Below the pieces are notes generated by a model. That model was given only the letters and a program-made list of their open reading frames with translations, made no database searches and was not told the origin of the DNA. Positions 22,730 to 35,700 of a stretch of 64,000 nucleotides of DNA are shown in pieces. Numbering within the stretch: the stretch's first letter is position 1; every line of letters begins with the position of its first letter. Position numbers and translations under genes: made by a program. Origin of the DNA: Hetaerina americana (taxonomy: Eukaryota > Arthropoda > Insecta > Odonata > Calopterygidae); contig JAKTNV010000003.1 of the NCBI GenBank assembly GCA_022747635.1, positions 15,680,911 through 15,744,910 of the forward strand, written 5' to 3'.

Positions 22730-25700
22730 CTAGAATTTATTAAATATAAATCACTTTTTTTGCAAAATATATATGTGCAATTCAATGTTTTAAAAATATA
22801 TCAACAATCCTTAAGCAGTGAGTGCAAAATTCCAATAATAAAATGGTCAAAGTGAATTTTAATTTTTAGTAATTAAAAGAGTACATCTATGTCTTGGCAA
22901 TAACTGAAAAAAGGGAGGTCCATTATTTGTACCAGGGTGGCTATAGAAATGTTTGCAAGGGTGGATTCCAGATTTTCTACACAATTACGTCTTAAAAATA
23001 ACATTTCACCTAACTCACTTCAAGCACCCTCATCCAAAGCATTACACTTATATAAAATTATCCATCACAAGATGACAGTGCAAAGTAAGTCTATTCTACA
23101 GCCAAACAATGCAAAAATTTTTGAAAAATTCAGATATGCAGTTTTCTCTTTTCCAAATTTTTTCTCATTCAAAAAAGACATTTAAATACAATGAAAGAAA
23201 TTTTGAGCATTTATAATAAGTTTATTTATCTTCTTAAATTGGAAATATTCATTTTGATACTCTCTGCAGGATGGGAGAAATTCATAAAATGGATATGGTG
23301 TAATCAACGGTCGTATTGTATGAACCCTCTTACACTTTTTTTAAGTTGATCAACCTCAAGGTCAATGTGAAATCATTATTTCCAAGATTTGAGGCACCAG
23401 ACCTTTCGTAAAATATTAGTATTTAACATGTTTTGTTTAGTGATGGTAAAAATAAATCTTAATTTGGGTAATAATTTGAGTCTAGCGCACAGAGAATGGA
23501 AAGCTCCATTATGTTTCCGATGCTCTGTTTAAACAATCTATATTTCTGCAGTGCAGGAATAGCTTAGCTTCAGGATGTACAGAAGATCAGTTTGGAAGAA
23601 TAAAAGGGTTTCTATGGTATGCATATTCACGGTTTATGGTTAAACATTATCATTTTTTTAATTCTGAGATGAGAGCAACCCAAAATGTGAAAAAATTTAA
23701 ATTACCTAACTTTCTATACATTATTTTGTGTAATAGGAGAGGCAATGAATGTATTGTTTTACCATTGTATAAGCTGTGTACATCCTAAACCTACCCAATC
23801 TAGTAGAATAGTAATAATACTGTAGAATCACAAATATTCAATATAAATTACCTGCAAGACGATCCTGATGAAATGCAACATCCGGGACCTTCTGGTCACA
23901 CACCTCTTTTATCTCCACTTGCTCTAATTGCACTTCTTCAAGCTCTTCCCATTCATTTTCATGTAGTTTAACAGGATGAGTAGGACCTTTTGTTGTGAGC
24001 TCACTTCCAAAATCATTAGCTACATTTTCAGTTACTGTATTCGTGTTAGACTTGATCCAGTCACTCTGATTATTTAAGGCACAATCAATTTTTAGAGGGG
24101 GTTCATCTTTTACAAACACTTCATCAGGAGAAATGTCAGGATAATTAGCCTCACCTAGCAATTTAAATCTTTTATTTCTTAAGTGCAGTCCTTCTAAATT
24201 TAATGCTTGAAGTGTTCTTTTTCTTCCTTTAAGTTTTAAATTTTCCAATTCCCCATCAGATAGTAAATGGGTTTCTAAACATCTACAAGAATGAACAGTA
24301 TTCAAAAGTCCACACAGCTGAGTTTGGCAGCTTGCATCGGCTGATTGAGAGCATGAATGATAAGTTGTGCCTGACATTAAATCTCCTTTATTCTCAAATA
24401 AAAGCTGCTTGTCCACAAGTGAATCCAGATATGAATCCAGAGAAAATGAAGAGCTTTCAGTAACAATACTATTCCCCTTTGACTCACTCTTAATTTTACC
24501 TTGTTCTCCTGATAAAATTTGTCCCTTTTCGGATGCCATAAGGTCTGATGCCATGATATTCTGAGTTTCAATTCCATCAGGAACAATCTGATGATCATTT
24601 TTCTCTTCATTCATCAGTGCACCTTCTAGATCATAAGATGCATATTTTGGTGACACTCTCCCAATTTCATTGACAATTTCCTCTTGGTTCAATTCATAGA
24701 TACCATGCACCAATGGACCACCACTCTTCACATCCACTAATTTTTCATGATAAAAATCAGCTTTTACAAATTCATCATTTAGTTTAGACTCAAAAACTTT
24801 TTCTACGGAATCATAATTTATTCCACTATTCCTTTCACTCATTCCACCACCTATAGATTTATTTTGGTTAGTAAAATTGGGTGGATTTGTAACAGAATCA
24901 TCTGGGTTCAAATTTTGATGGATTTCATTTTTTATGCAACTTGTGACACATGTAATTTCATGGCAATTAGTGGGTAATGATGATAGGTCTAAGCTTTTCC
25001 CATCTTTACTTTTTCCTTCTGCACCAACATTAGTAAAACTAGAGGTGGGACATGCATAAAAAAATGGAGCATCTTTTGGAGTACACTCTGGTCTTACTTG
25101 TGATTGACTTTTTGATGTGTTACTGAGTTGCTTACTCTCTCCAAATGATTCTGAGTCCATAACAATATTTAAATCTTTGTCTTCTACATTAGATTCATCC
25201 AATATTAGGTTGTTTGGTTGAAAATCGGATAATTTTTCAATTCCATCAAATTCCATAGGAAAAATTTCGCTAGAAAATTTCATGCTCCCCCTTTCTATTG
25301 TTGACATGGACATGCTCCCCATGTCCCTTTCAACAATTGCTATACTCCCTTCACGTGAATCTATTTCCAAGGGATAGAGAATTTTATTTTGTGATCCCAA
25401 ACATTCATAGTCATTTATAGGATGATTCTTGGACAGTTCTACTCCAGAAATCATATAATCTTCTCCCCTTTGAGATGAATAACATTCATCTTTACTTTTA
25501 TCAATATCCGCTGAATCCTTAACAAGTGTAATTTTGCTCAGTTGCATTGATTCATTCAGTGAGCATTTACCAGTAAATAAATCTAACTGATCATTTGCGC
25601 TATTTTTTTCAGGATCTAATGCATCTTGCACTTCAAAGACTCGATGATTTTCTACGGCACAATTTTTAAAGACAACATCCATTTTGCAGAGTTTATTGAT

Positions 25701-28700
25701 ATTAGATAAATTGAGACTTTTATTCCCATCAACAGCCTCATTTTCTTCCAACGTATCTATTTCCACACAAGATGCACTTGACTGATGGTGCAAGGGAAGA
25801 AAATTTACTAGCTTACTATGACACACCTCATTTCTCACCTCAGACATATTTGTGGAATTTGAAATTTCAGGTTCATTAGGAAGTAGAGAAGTCACTGGTT
25901 CTTCAACAAGATGTTTCATGGTATCACATTTTTCATTAGCCGAAGAGTTTTCATTTTCCAAAAAATCATTCAATGCATCTTTCTCTTCCATGCTGTGGGC
26001 TTTGCTGTCATCATTTTTATCTTCCATTGATATAAAACAACCATTCTCAGCGTTTTGAAAGCTGGTGACCTCCAAAATGTTAGCTTTACCATTGTTAATG
26101 GTTTCATCGGCTGAAATTACTACCAGTTCATGATTAATTCCAGCATTGTTCTCCCTATCATTAATTAAGTCCTTTGATCTTGCACTCAATATTTCCACTG
26201 GGTGGAAGAAACTGTGATTTTCTACAGTGCAATCGCCTTTAGTTTCTCTTTTGGAAGTGACACACTCATCTTCAATACATTTATAATCAGACGCAGGCAG
26301 AAAAATTTCTTCTCCCTCACAGTCAATTTCTCCATTGGTGGACATATTCTTTCCTTCAATTAAGTCAGATAGAACCTTTTCATTTACCTCATTATTTTCC
26401 ATGCTTCTTGAATTCAATGAAAACTCTTCAGTATTTCCTTCTTCAACTTCACTGCTGCCACCATCATTACTATATTTCCACTTCTTGGTTATTTCATCCT
26501 TAGGGGATTTGGTTTCTTTGCAATCAGTCTCAATATTTGCCGATGGAATGGCAATGCTTTTATCCTGGATTGACTGTTCATGATTACATATGATATCATC
26601 CTTAACTGCTAAGAGACGGAGTTCATCAGCTCCTTCAAAGATTCTAACTCTGGATTCAGTTTCATGTGGGTATACACTAGTGTCTACCTCTTTTTCTTTT
26701 ATATCAATTGAATCACCACCATCTCCCATGGCAGTTTTTTCTGAATCTAAGGATTTCCCAGATTTAAATGGCACTGAGACTAAAGTATTCTGTACACCAT
26801 TATCATGATTACTAGATTGACCAACATCTTCTTTCACATTGTATTTTAGTTCAGTACAGGCATCCAAAGTTTGTAACTTTCTTCCTTTGATTTTCTCATC
26901 TGTGAATTTTAATTCTACATCCCTCAGCTCATTGAACTCACCTCCAAATTCCTGTACTTTCTCTGTCTGGATACCTGTCAGAATATTCTTCATCTGCACA
27001 TTTTCTAAGTCAACAATTTTACCTACCTCAACAGTTTCAGCCATTTCAACACCTTTTACACATATGTTTTCAGTTTCTGCATAGCTGTTTCTCTCCTCAT
27101 TCCTGACCTGAAATGCAGCCTTTTCCTCGTTAGCTCTTATTATTTTTTCATTATCTGTTTCTGTCATCTTAAAATGGCTCACCTGCGCTGATTTCTGAGA
27201 GTTTACATATTTAGTATCTTCCATGCTCAAAGTGCATTGCACATTTTCTTCCACGACTACCTTGCTTGAACAAACTTCAGCAGGAATCTTCATTCGCTCA
27301 TCTTCAACTTCACCAAAGGTTTTATCAACATTTACATCAATTCTCACAAACAAATTTTCTTCAGAAAGGAACTCTACTTCTCTTTCTGCTAAAATATCAT
27401 CCACAAGCTTATCAATATCTTTTCTAAATGTGATTTCTTCCATGGAGATACTCATATTATCATTATCTTTTGTATCTTTTCCTATTTCCTTAGGAGCATT
27501 AAGTTCACCAACTACCACTTCTTTTGTGGCACTCTCCAATTTTTCACAATCACACTGGGCATCTTCAGCAATACCCATTTTATTTTTACTTGATGTGCTT
27601 ACATCATGATTCTCAGTTCCATCCAAATTTTCTGTTCCAAAAGGCTTCATCCCTGGTAAAATATGTGAGGGAGGCTCTTCTACAACAACATTTTCTAGTT
27701 TTTTGCACAATCTGAGCTGGACCCTCTCCTCAGTTTCAAAATGGCCTTCGAGATTAGACTTTGCTTCTATTTTCATTTCATCAAGCTCCTTGTTTTGGAT
27801 TTCCTTCTTACTAATAGCCTGAATCTTACCATTGTGATTGTCCCATGAATTTAATTCTCTTACTTCATCGGTTTTAAATTCATTTTCTCTAGATGTTGAT
27901 CCAATTTCTTCCCTTTTCAAAGGTAGCTGCAACAATTTTTTTGGAGATACAAGTCCTTTCACAAATGGGATTGCACTAACTTTGTCGTTTTTTTCAACTT
28001 CAGCTCTACTGTTGCCAATCGGCTTTTTCACCATGTATAAGCTTTCACATTTTCTTAGATTGGAGGTGAGGTTAGAGTCATATGAATCATTCTTTAGTAA
28101 GCGCTCACATCCTGAATTTTGATTGCTATTCAATAAAACTGATAGAAACTTTGGTCCTGCATTATCATGTGATTTTACATAAGACGAAGAATCCGGTAGA
28201 TACACTTTTCTGACATTATCCCACAAACTTCTTCTTGGGGCTCCTTTAGGAAGTAGCTCACCTTGGTAACAGGATGATTCAAAATATTCTTTACCAGTAT
28301 TATTTTCACTATCTATCCTCCATGACAACCCTGAAAAACTATCTACACCACTGGCAACAGTACTTCTATCATATGTTACACCATCACCTAATGTAATGGG
28401 CATTTCCGTTTCATCAGAGATTACCTCATCATTACTAATTTCTCCACTCTGGTTTGATATGTCAATTTCTGCATCTTTATACATAAAATGTGCATTGAAT
28501 TGCTTTTCTGGGCAAGAAATATTTAACATTTTATGGTTTGAGAGGTACCTGGAAAATTTAATACTCTTCTTTTGAGAAATATCATTGTGGTTCTCCTTAA
28601 CAGTGGATTTTTTGTACAGCTTTGATGACATCCTTTCCCTAAAAATATTTGTCAAATTGTTTGGGTCACCATCTATCATAGAAGAATATTCATGATGACT

Positions 28701-31700
28701 ACGAGGTTCTTCAGTATAATGCTTTTCAAGAATGGTAGATGCTGCATACTGATCATGAGAACATGAAGGACCCTGCCAGAATTGGCATGCCGAATGGCTC
28801 ATTAACCCAATTGAAGGATTCAATATTTCTTCAAACTCATTTTCTTTTAATTCAATATTGGTTAATTTTGGTCTTAGCATAGTTTCGCCGTCAATCACTC
28901 GACACACATCTTTTGCTTGAATTGGGCTGATCCTTCCACAGTTCATTTCCTCAAGAGACATAAATGGAGATGGATCAATGCCAGTATCTTTTTTGCCAGT
29001 CAATTTTGGTCTTAGCATAGTTTCGCCATCAATCACTCGACACACATCTTTTGCTTGAATTGGGCTGATTCTTCCACAGTTCATTTCCTCAAGAGACATA
29101 AATGGAGATGGATCAATGCCAGTATCTTTTTTGCCAGTCAATTTTGGTCTTAGCATAGTTTCGCCGTCAATCACTCGACACACATCTTTTGCTTGAATTG
29201 GGCTGATCCTTCCACAGTTCATTTCCTCAAGAGACATAAATGGAGATGGATCAATGCCAGTATCTTTTTTGCCAGTCAATTTTGGTCTTAGCATAGTTTC
29301 GCCATCAATCACTCGACACACATCTTTTGCTTGAATTGGGCTGATTCTTCCACAGTTCATTTCCTCAAGAGACATAAATGGAGATGGATCAATGCCAGTA
29401 TCTTTTTTGCCAGTCAATTTTGGTCTTAGCATAGTTTCGCCGTCAATCACTCGACACACATCTTTTGCTTGAATTGGGCTGATTCTTCCACAGTTCATTT
29501 CCTCAAGAGACATAAATGGAGATGGATCAATGCCAGTATCTTTTTTGCCAGTTAATTTTGGTCTTAGCATAGTTTCGCCGTCAATCACTCGACACACATC
29601 TTTTGCTTGAATTGGGCTGATCCTTCCACAGTTCATTTCCTCAAGAGACATAAATGGAGATGGATCAATGCCAGTATCTTTTTTGCCAGTCAATTTTGGT
29701 CTTAGCATAGTTTCGCCGTCAATCACTCGACACACATCTTTTGCTTGAATTGGGCTGATCCTTCCACAGTTCATTTCCTCAAGAGACATAAATGGAGATG
29801 GATCAATGCCAGTATCTTTTTTGCCAGTCAATTTTGGTCTTAGCATAGTTTCGCCATCAATCACTCGACACACATCTTTTGCTTGAATTGGACTGATTCT
29901 TCCACAGTTCATTTCCTCAAGAGACATAGGCAGAGATGGATCAAGGTCAGTATCTTCTGTACCATAAGTTAGTTCTTTCTCAGCTTTGGCCAGAGTTTCA
30001 TTTCTGTAGCTGTTTATTTCTATCAAGCGATCATTTTGAGTCGTCTTGAAGATAACATCTACTATGCATAAAAAGAAATTATTTGATTTTAATTTATGCC
30101 AAAATAATGGAGCAATTTAACTTTTTTTGTTAAAAGCCATCATTGTACAAACCTCTATCATTAAGAGAAAAGTTTCCATATTTGCTCGGTGGATTGGTGT
30201 CATCTGTTACTTCATCTAGATTTCCCCTGATGAGCAATGGAAGAAGTAATTAATGAAATATTATACTTATCCAATAAGGTTGGCATTGAAACTAACATGA
30301 AGTTCAGACATTTACACATGATATGTCTCATGAGAATGATTTAGACAGTTATTTTGGCCAAAACCAGAGTAAATTACTTGATTACTGGTTTGACAGTTGA
30401 GAGTAGATCTTGTCTAAAATAATTTTTTTCTGTAGTGTGCAACATTCATGCATTCAAGAGAAGGGAGGCCGGTTTCTTTCCCTATGCACCTGTGGTTTTC
30501 GAGAAAGATGTGATTCCCAAAATCAGTCAGCTTGGTAAAGCTAGGTCTGCCTAAAGGAATCATAAGGATTTTAAACTGGGGCTCTTCGACTCAGAGCTGA
30601 ATATAGTCCTAACTGAGTGACCATATCACTAGATATTATAAGTAAAAATTTTTTCCAGCTAAAGATCTCAACAAATTTTGTTAGGAGAAATTTAAATGAT
30701 CTTCAATATACACCTGAACGTAATTACGCATAATAAGCCCTGGCTAACAAAAGCTTTCCAGTTGTCTCAGAAAGCTACAGTGCCATAGGTATGGTAATCA
30801 AAAGGGGGTTTGGGGGTTTTAGCAATAGGGTAGGTTCATGGTGATTTCAAATTTTTACGGGAAAAGCATGATTTTAATCTTTTATGAACCATGATTATTG
30901 CATTAAAACCTAGATAAATAGGGAGTCAATTATAGTAGTCACCTAAGGGGATAGGGAAGGGTTCTCCCTGATGTACCTCAAACAAAATTAAATACAGCAA
31001 TGCCACAATTAATATTTATTTTCTAGGTCCATGGTTTCACAGATGTGTGGCATCATCAGGTCGTGATGATGCCAAACAACAGTGAAATAATCAACCAGAA
31101 AATAGATGTATTTATTGTGGAATTGCTGTTTCACTTTATCTCTACGATGGAGAAATACCACCAAGTAATGACTAAAACAACTCCATTAATGTATAAGATA
31201 AAAAATTCTGGCAGGTAATTACAATTCATCCATGCAGAAGCTGTTAGAAATGCAAAAGATTGTCTTCTGAGGCTGTACCTGTGAGTGCAATTTTTAATTA
31301 ACAATTGCATGTCTGCGGCAGCATTCGGTGGACTATTACATATTTCCAAGATTTTACAATATGCATTAAAGAAGACAACATAGAGCACCAAAAGAACCTG
31401 CAGTATGTTCAAAAGGGGTTAGGTTTGATGGAGTTTAAGGTTAAATACAGGAAGTGAGAGTTAATAATGCAGTTAGGGTGGTTCTTTATGCACAGTTTTG
31501 AAGGATATGTACATCAAAAAAATTAAAGCCACTCGAAATTCATCCAAGGCAAAGAACTATTTATAAAGGTATTTCTTGAATTTAGTAAAGAGCTGCTTAA
31601 AAGGAGGTTGAATGGTTTAAATCTTCTGAATTTCTGTAGCCTTAGGTTGCAAATATCTTGAAAAAAGTAGAAAATTCCACAATTTGAAATACTTTGACCC

Positions 31701-32725
31701 ATTTCTTCCAGTCATATGGGTATCCAAAGCATCCCTGATCACATGTCTAACATTAGAAGTAGCAATATTCCCGTGCTATTTTACTGGGAGTGGTGGAAGA
31801 ACTCTCTTTCTTGTTACCAAGTTGTTCCAAGAAAAGTTATCTAAATACACAAAAACCCTTGGTCATTTGTTTTCCAGCATGGAAATTGATGTAGTACTTG
31901 CATGACTTAGGACTCACAATAATTCTCAACTCACCCATTGGGGGAGAAAGTGAGTATTTCACAAATACAATGAAGAAGTGTGGTCTTAATTGTAAATTTA
32001 TGATTCCCAAATAAGTACATAAAAACAATAAAAAGTTTGCAGCGGTCAACAATTCCTAGAATGTACAGCTTGATATTTAAGAGGTGTGTTGTGAAGTTGA
32101 AGCAAAATATATTGTCTTGATAGGACCGCTGACTATTTACTGCTGAGATCCATGATGAAATAAAATTCAATAGCATTGGGGAAACCCTGTAGATATATTT
32201 GACAATGGGAGATGGATGGTGACTTTAAAGCATTTGAAAATAGAAAAAAATTAAAGTTAAGCAGGATTCTGTAATAGAAAAATACATCCACAACTATGAA
32301 CCTACTGATTTTATTATATACTTATTGCCTTTTCTGGCCGAGAGTTTACAGGCGTTCATTTTTAAAGTAGTTATTGAAGACTAAATATACGCAATTTACA
32401 AATGAAATGTGTACCCTCTGTTGCCTTACATCATTTTTAGCCATAGGATTAGCCTACTATGCTTTCAGATTTGTTCGGATTAAAGGCTACTACTGCGTAG
32501 TGTAAACAACCATATATGGGTATGTGATGGCAAACGACCTCACAATGATGAGTTAATAGACATCTCAGTTAAGTGTAGGGAGATCGAAACAAAGGAAATG
32601 TGAACTAATGAATTTTAAACGAATAATAAAACATTTTCGCATCTATTAAAGAATGACTTAAAGTCTCACCGATTTGTTTCTGTACTTTCACAACTCGGGG
32701 CAGAATACTGATCCACTCTATTCAT
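22575..32725 (-). CDS. Giant RAD51AP-motif protein with eight 46-residue repeats (four exons)
   Basis: Exons: 32725-32670, 30226-30153, 30061-23852, 22729-22575. Every intron is GT-AG and the phases agree, giving 6495 nt or 2164 residues plus stop. The protein is rich in Glu, Asp, Lys, Asn and Ser, so it is probably largely disordered. After about 60 residues come eight tandem 46-residue repeats, then about 1650 unique residues with a basic stretch near the end (GRKRTL, RNKRFKLL) and a VKDEP SUMO-consensus site. The last exon encodes SKVLRLGLSKRAKLPRLH shortly before the stop. This resembles the RAD51-binding tail of RAD51AP1/RAD51AP2 (LRLGLSRxARxKxLHP), which stimulates or recruits RAD51/DMC1 recombinases. 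Inference: a nuclear homologous-recombination or meiotic accessory factor, far longer than RAD51AP1 (about 350 residues) or RAD51AP2 (about 1150). The splice acceptor one base before the first ATG implies a further 5' exon that I cannot place. A possible AATAAA lies on the minus strand at 22120-22115. Function outside the tail motif is unknown. Confidence 0.85.
22730..23851 (-). other. Intron 3 of the RAD51AP-motif gene
   Basis: AT-rich intron with donor GTAATT and acceptor CTAG. Apart from short poly-A and poly-T runs I see no element or gene in it. Confidence 0.75.
23852..30061 (-). CDS. RAD51AP-motif gene, giant repeat-bearing exon 3
   Basis: A single 6210-bp exon open throughout. It begins after acceptor TTTTTATGCATAG with (G)TA GAT GTT ATC and ends GCA G|GTAATT. 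An open frame of this size is far beyond chance in AT-rich DNA. It holds the eight 46-residue repeats near its 5' end and a long acidic, low-complexity remainder with no enzyme fold that I recognise. Near its 3' end it has a Cys-containing stretch (CQTQLCG, HSCRCLE), a basic cluster and the VKDEP motif. Confidence 0.92.
28866..29955 (-). repeat. Eight tandem 138-bp (46-residue) coding repeats
   Basis: The landmark GACACACATC recurs at plus positions 28901, 29039, 29177, 29315, 29453, 29591, 29729 and 29867, exactly 138 bp apart. Each unit encodes DPSPFMSLEEMNCGRISPIQ followed by AKDVCRVIDGETMLRPKLTG and a KKDTGI linker. The N-terminal unit differs at a few residues (DLDPSLP) and the last lacks the linker. 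Differences between inner units are silent (GCCGTC/GCCATC and GATCC/GATTC on the plus strand), which points to recent amplification or gene conversion. No BRC-type FxxA motif is present. Confidence 0.97.
30153..30226 (-). CDS. RAD51AP-motif gene, coding exon 2
   Basis: A 74-bp exon bounded by acceptor CTCATCAG and donor AGAG|GTTTGT. It encodes GNLDEVTDDTNPPSKYGNF and a few more residues, and ends with one base of a Val codon that is completed by the next exon. Only this frame is open and it fits both neighbours. Confidence 0.75.
30227..32669 (-). other. Intron 1 of the RAD51AP-motif gene
   Basis: A 2.4-kb intron with donor GTGAGA and acceptor TCATCAG. It contains a foldback element at 30995-31128, listed separately. 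No other coding signal was recognised. Confidence 0.7.
30995..31128. mobile_element. Foldback (MITE-like) element in intron
   Basis: The left arm at 30995-31027 (CAGCAATGCCACAATTAAT...) pairs imperfectly with the right arm at 31095-31128 (...TTATTGTGGAATTGCTG). The loop contains a further small palindrome around GGCATCATCAGGTCGTGATG. No coding capacity. A MITE or a SINE-derived hairpin is possible. Confidence 0.45.
32670..32725 (-). CDS. RAD51AP-motif gene, first visible coding exon
   Basis: The exon opens G-ATG after a strong pyrimidine tract and acceptor (TTTCTTCCAG) and encodes MNRVDQYSAPSCESTETN plus two bases of the next codon, before the donor CG|GTGAGA. The two leftover bases join with the first G of the next exon to give Arg. 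Because an acceptor precedes the ATG, an upstream exon (untranslated or coding) should exist; the chosen Met is the first in-frame one. Confidence 0.7.
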
Positions 32726-35700
32726 CCTGGAAGAAATGAAAATAATAAGAATGCTGCTTATTATAGTAAATTTTCCAATGATAACCAGGAAACAAATGAT
32801 GTATCGTATAACGAAAATCGCCGTGTAACGATAAGTATTAATGCCAATCAAATCTATCGAAGAATAACACAACAAAGCCCCAAGACAAGAATAAGTTTCC
32901 CTTAAAGTAAAGTATTACTTAAAACGTTACAGCACCTTTTGCGACGACCTTTATCTCAACCTAGGATTGGAGAACAGCAGTAAATTGGATTTTGCTGTTG
33001 ATTTCACAAATTCAAACCTTCCAAACAAATATCACGGTCTGGTCATAATGAATTCTTAACTTAAGATACATTTTTATTACTGTATATTTAAATATATTAT
33101 TGCAGATTTAAAATAATAAGTAAAATACAATTAAAATTATAATGTTCAAATATGTACATACATTTATCTTTTGAAATACGTTTTTGAGTGATAGTCTAGA
33201 GAGAGTAATATAATTGATTACTTGACTCAAGCAACTTCCGAGATGTTTCATAATGACTGGGTAATTTAAATCTGAAGTTACACCCGCGTCGTTTGTAACA
33301 ATAGAAACTTGGTGACGGAGAGAATACCCTTCTACATTTATGATTAATAAAAAACTCTCCGTCAGATTATGGCATATAATATGGTCATCTCAAGAAAATG
33401 AGGAAGGCAAATTTTTCTGGTGTAAACTTTCATATTACGGACAAACCTTTAAAAAAAATAGCGAATATATATCTAAAACACAATTTTAGTATTATATACA
33501 GCAACAAAATAACATGCGAACGTTTATTTCAAAAGCACCAAGGACAAAGCGGAAAACTTGGAATAAAGTGGCATTTGATAGCTACAAGGTACAGTTTGAA
33601 GCACATTCTATTTAGGGAGATTCCGATCAAGCTAAGCGCCGAGTAACACTAGCGAAATCTCCGGAATGGAAATGTCAGCTAATCACATTTCGCCAAACAC
33701 CAGTGGGAGATAAGCCAAGCAGTAACTTTGTTCTGGATATACTTCACCTCGAGGAAAGAGGACACGCTGGGGAATTTAAATATAAGGAAAATGTGCATTT
33801 CTGGGAATTTATCTAAAATATCTTTGAGAGATATTCACCCTTTTAGGATGTCCCCTTGTCTTTGAATAAACTGAATGCATAACCTCCTTTGTTTCGCCCC
33901 CCTTCCATAATCCTTTCCTCCCTATTAATTTTGTTACCCTCGTGTCAACCATCTCATTTTACCAACCCAGGCTCCCCCCCAACCCACCATCATCTCATAA
34001 CCGATACGCCCCTTCCTGCCTCCAATTCTCTTCCATAATCCACCTCCCCTCCTAGAAAGTGTATATATATTTCTTGGCTATGATATGAATTTTATGCCTA
34101 ATGATGTTGGCTATACATCAAAACCAATAGCGGTGTAATCAAGTTTTGTGTGAGAATATAAAATGTATTCTTATTCAATAAGTAAAGAGTAAGCCAGCAT
34201 ATAGCATGTCTCTATGAATGGGACTTAAGGTGTTAACATAAAATGCAAAACGATCCTATGAAATTTCATTAAATACTTCAGTTCAGCATTCTACCTTTTC
34301 ACACCAATAATATAATCTGCACAAGCAATTAGTAATGTTGATAACCCAGTCAGCAAAGTGACATAATGAGAACATGCCCAACATGTACTTTCAAGACACA
34401 TGAGTATGATGAACATATCACTTTAAGACATGCCCAGGGCATGACAAATGGCACTGCTTGTGGGTATGATGGGCATTTTTTTAGGAGCATATGAACAGCT
34501 AACAGAGCCCAGAATATAAACTGAGAATATACTCAATTCACTATACACACATGCACTTTTTGCTTCCCCTATTCAAAATAATAACGCTGCAATGAAGCTT
34601 AGCACCTTCCACTTTTAGACCACCAGCTAGTCCCAAAATTTCTCTTTTGTTAAAACAATTCTTGCAAAGCATCTTCTGTGATGACATGCAGTCCTCTTAT
34701 CACATTTTCCTAAAACTCAATTTCCTTTCCAAGTTGACTTGCCTTTGAAAGTCACGAAAAAGGTTACTGGAGGTGTGGGCTAAAAAATGTCAGTGGTACG
34801 GGATAGAAGTCCGATATTTTTCCAGAAAATATTGTGGATAAGGAGTGACACATCAGCCAGCGGATTGCCATAATTAAATATCAAAACCTGTTTTTTCCTC
34901 GATTGCAGGCCTAATTCTGTGCATAACCCTAAAAACTTCCTGTTATGGCTCTTTCTTTACTGCCCAATCACACGATACAAATTTTTACATGAAAATGCCC
35001 AAGTAATAAAAATACCTTACACCAGTGCCTTGATCTTTGATCAACACCTACACATCCCAACCACTAAGACAATTACACTAGCTTCAAAGCTATTCCTGGT
35101 TACCATTAACCCACATCCCATCTCCTGGAATGATGTTTTTTTAAAATAAATTTGCATTAATAAGCAGATACTGATAACTTCAATGGGAGTTTCTTCCCAC
35201 CAACATCCACTACCTTAGCAACTTCTTGGACTGCCAAACAACACTTCCAAAGAATTATAGCATGAATTCACTCAACATGGTTATTGCCTGATCTGGAAGT
35301 TCACTCAATTCTATTTTACTGGTGATTTCAAACTTTCCAATATGGCATAATATCTGGGTCAGATCCTTCATATAAGAAGTAATACTGTATGATTAATATT
35401 TTTTAGTATACAAATAATAAAGTTCAAAAATAGGAGTGAAATTACTGCGATGCTAACATTCACAACAGAGGAAAGACTTTTGATGAAAGTGAGGGAGGAT
35501 GAAGAAAAAGCTTTTCCGAACAGTTGCAAGGCAGGTAGAAGGTATACAGGTATATAAAGAACTGAAGAATGAAATACATAATGCAGGGCAAACAAAGAGG
35601 AGTTTACACAAAACAATAGTCATTAAGGACCATCTAAAAGGTAGATTGTTAATGAAAATGAATATTTATAATAAATACAGTCAACCTACCCTTTGAATTC

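Noticed and set aside
24367..28122. Plus-strand ORFs opposite the giant exon
   Set aside because: Antisense shadows of a long coding exon with biased codon use; no independent signal.
28866..29955. BRC repeats of a BRCA2 homologue
   Set aside because: The 46-residue units lack the FxxA core and BRC spacing, and no BRCA2 DNA-binding domain follows.
28866..29955. CRISPR-like array
   Set aside because: Units are contiguous, in-frame coding repeats without spacers, in eukaryotic DNA.
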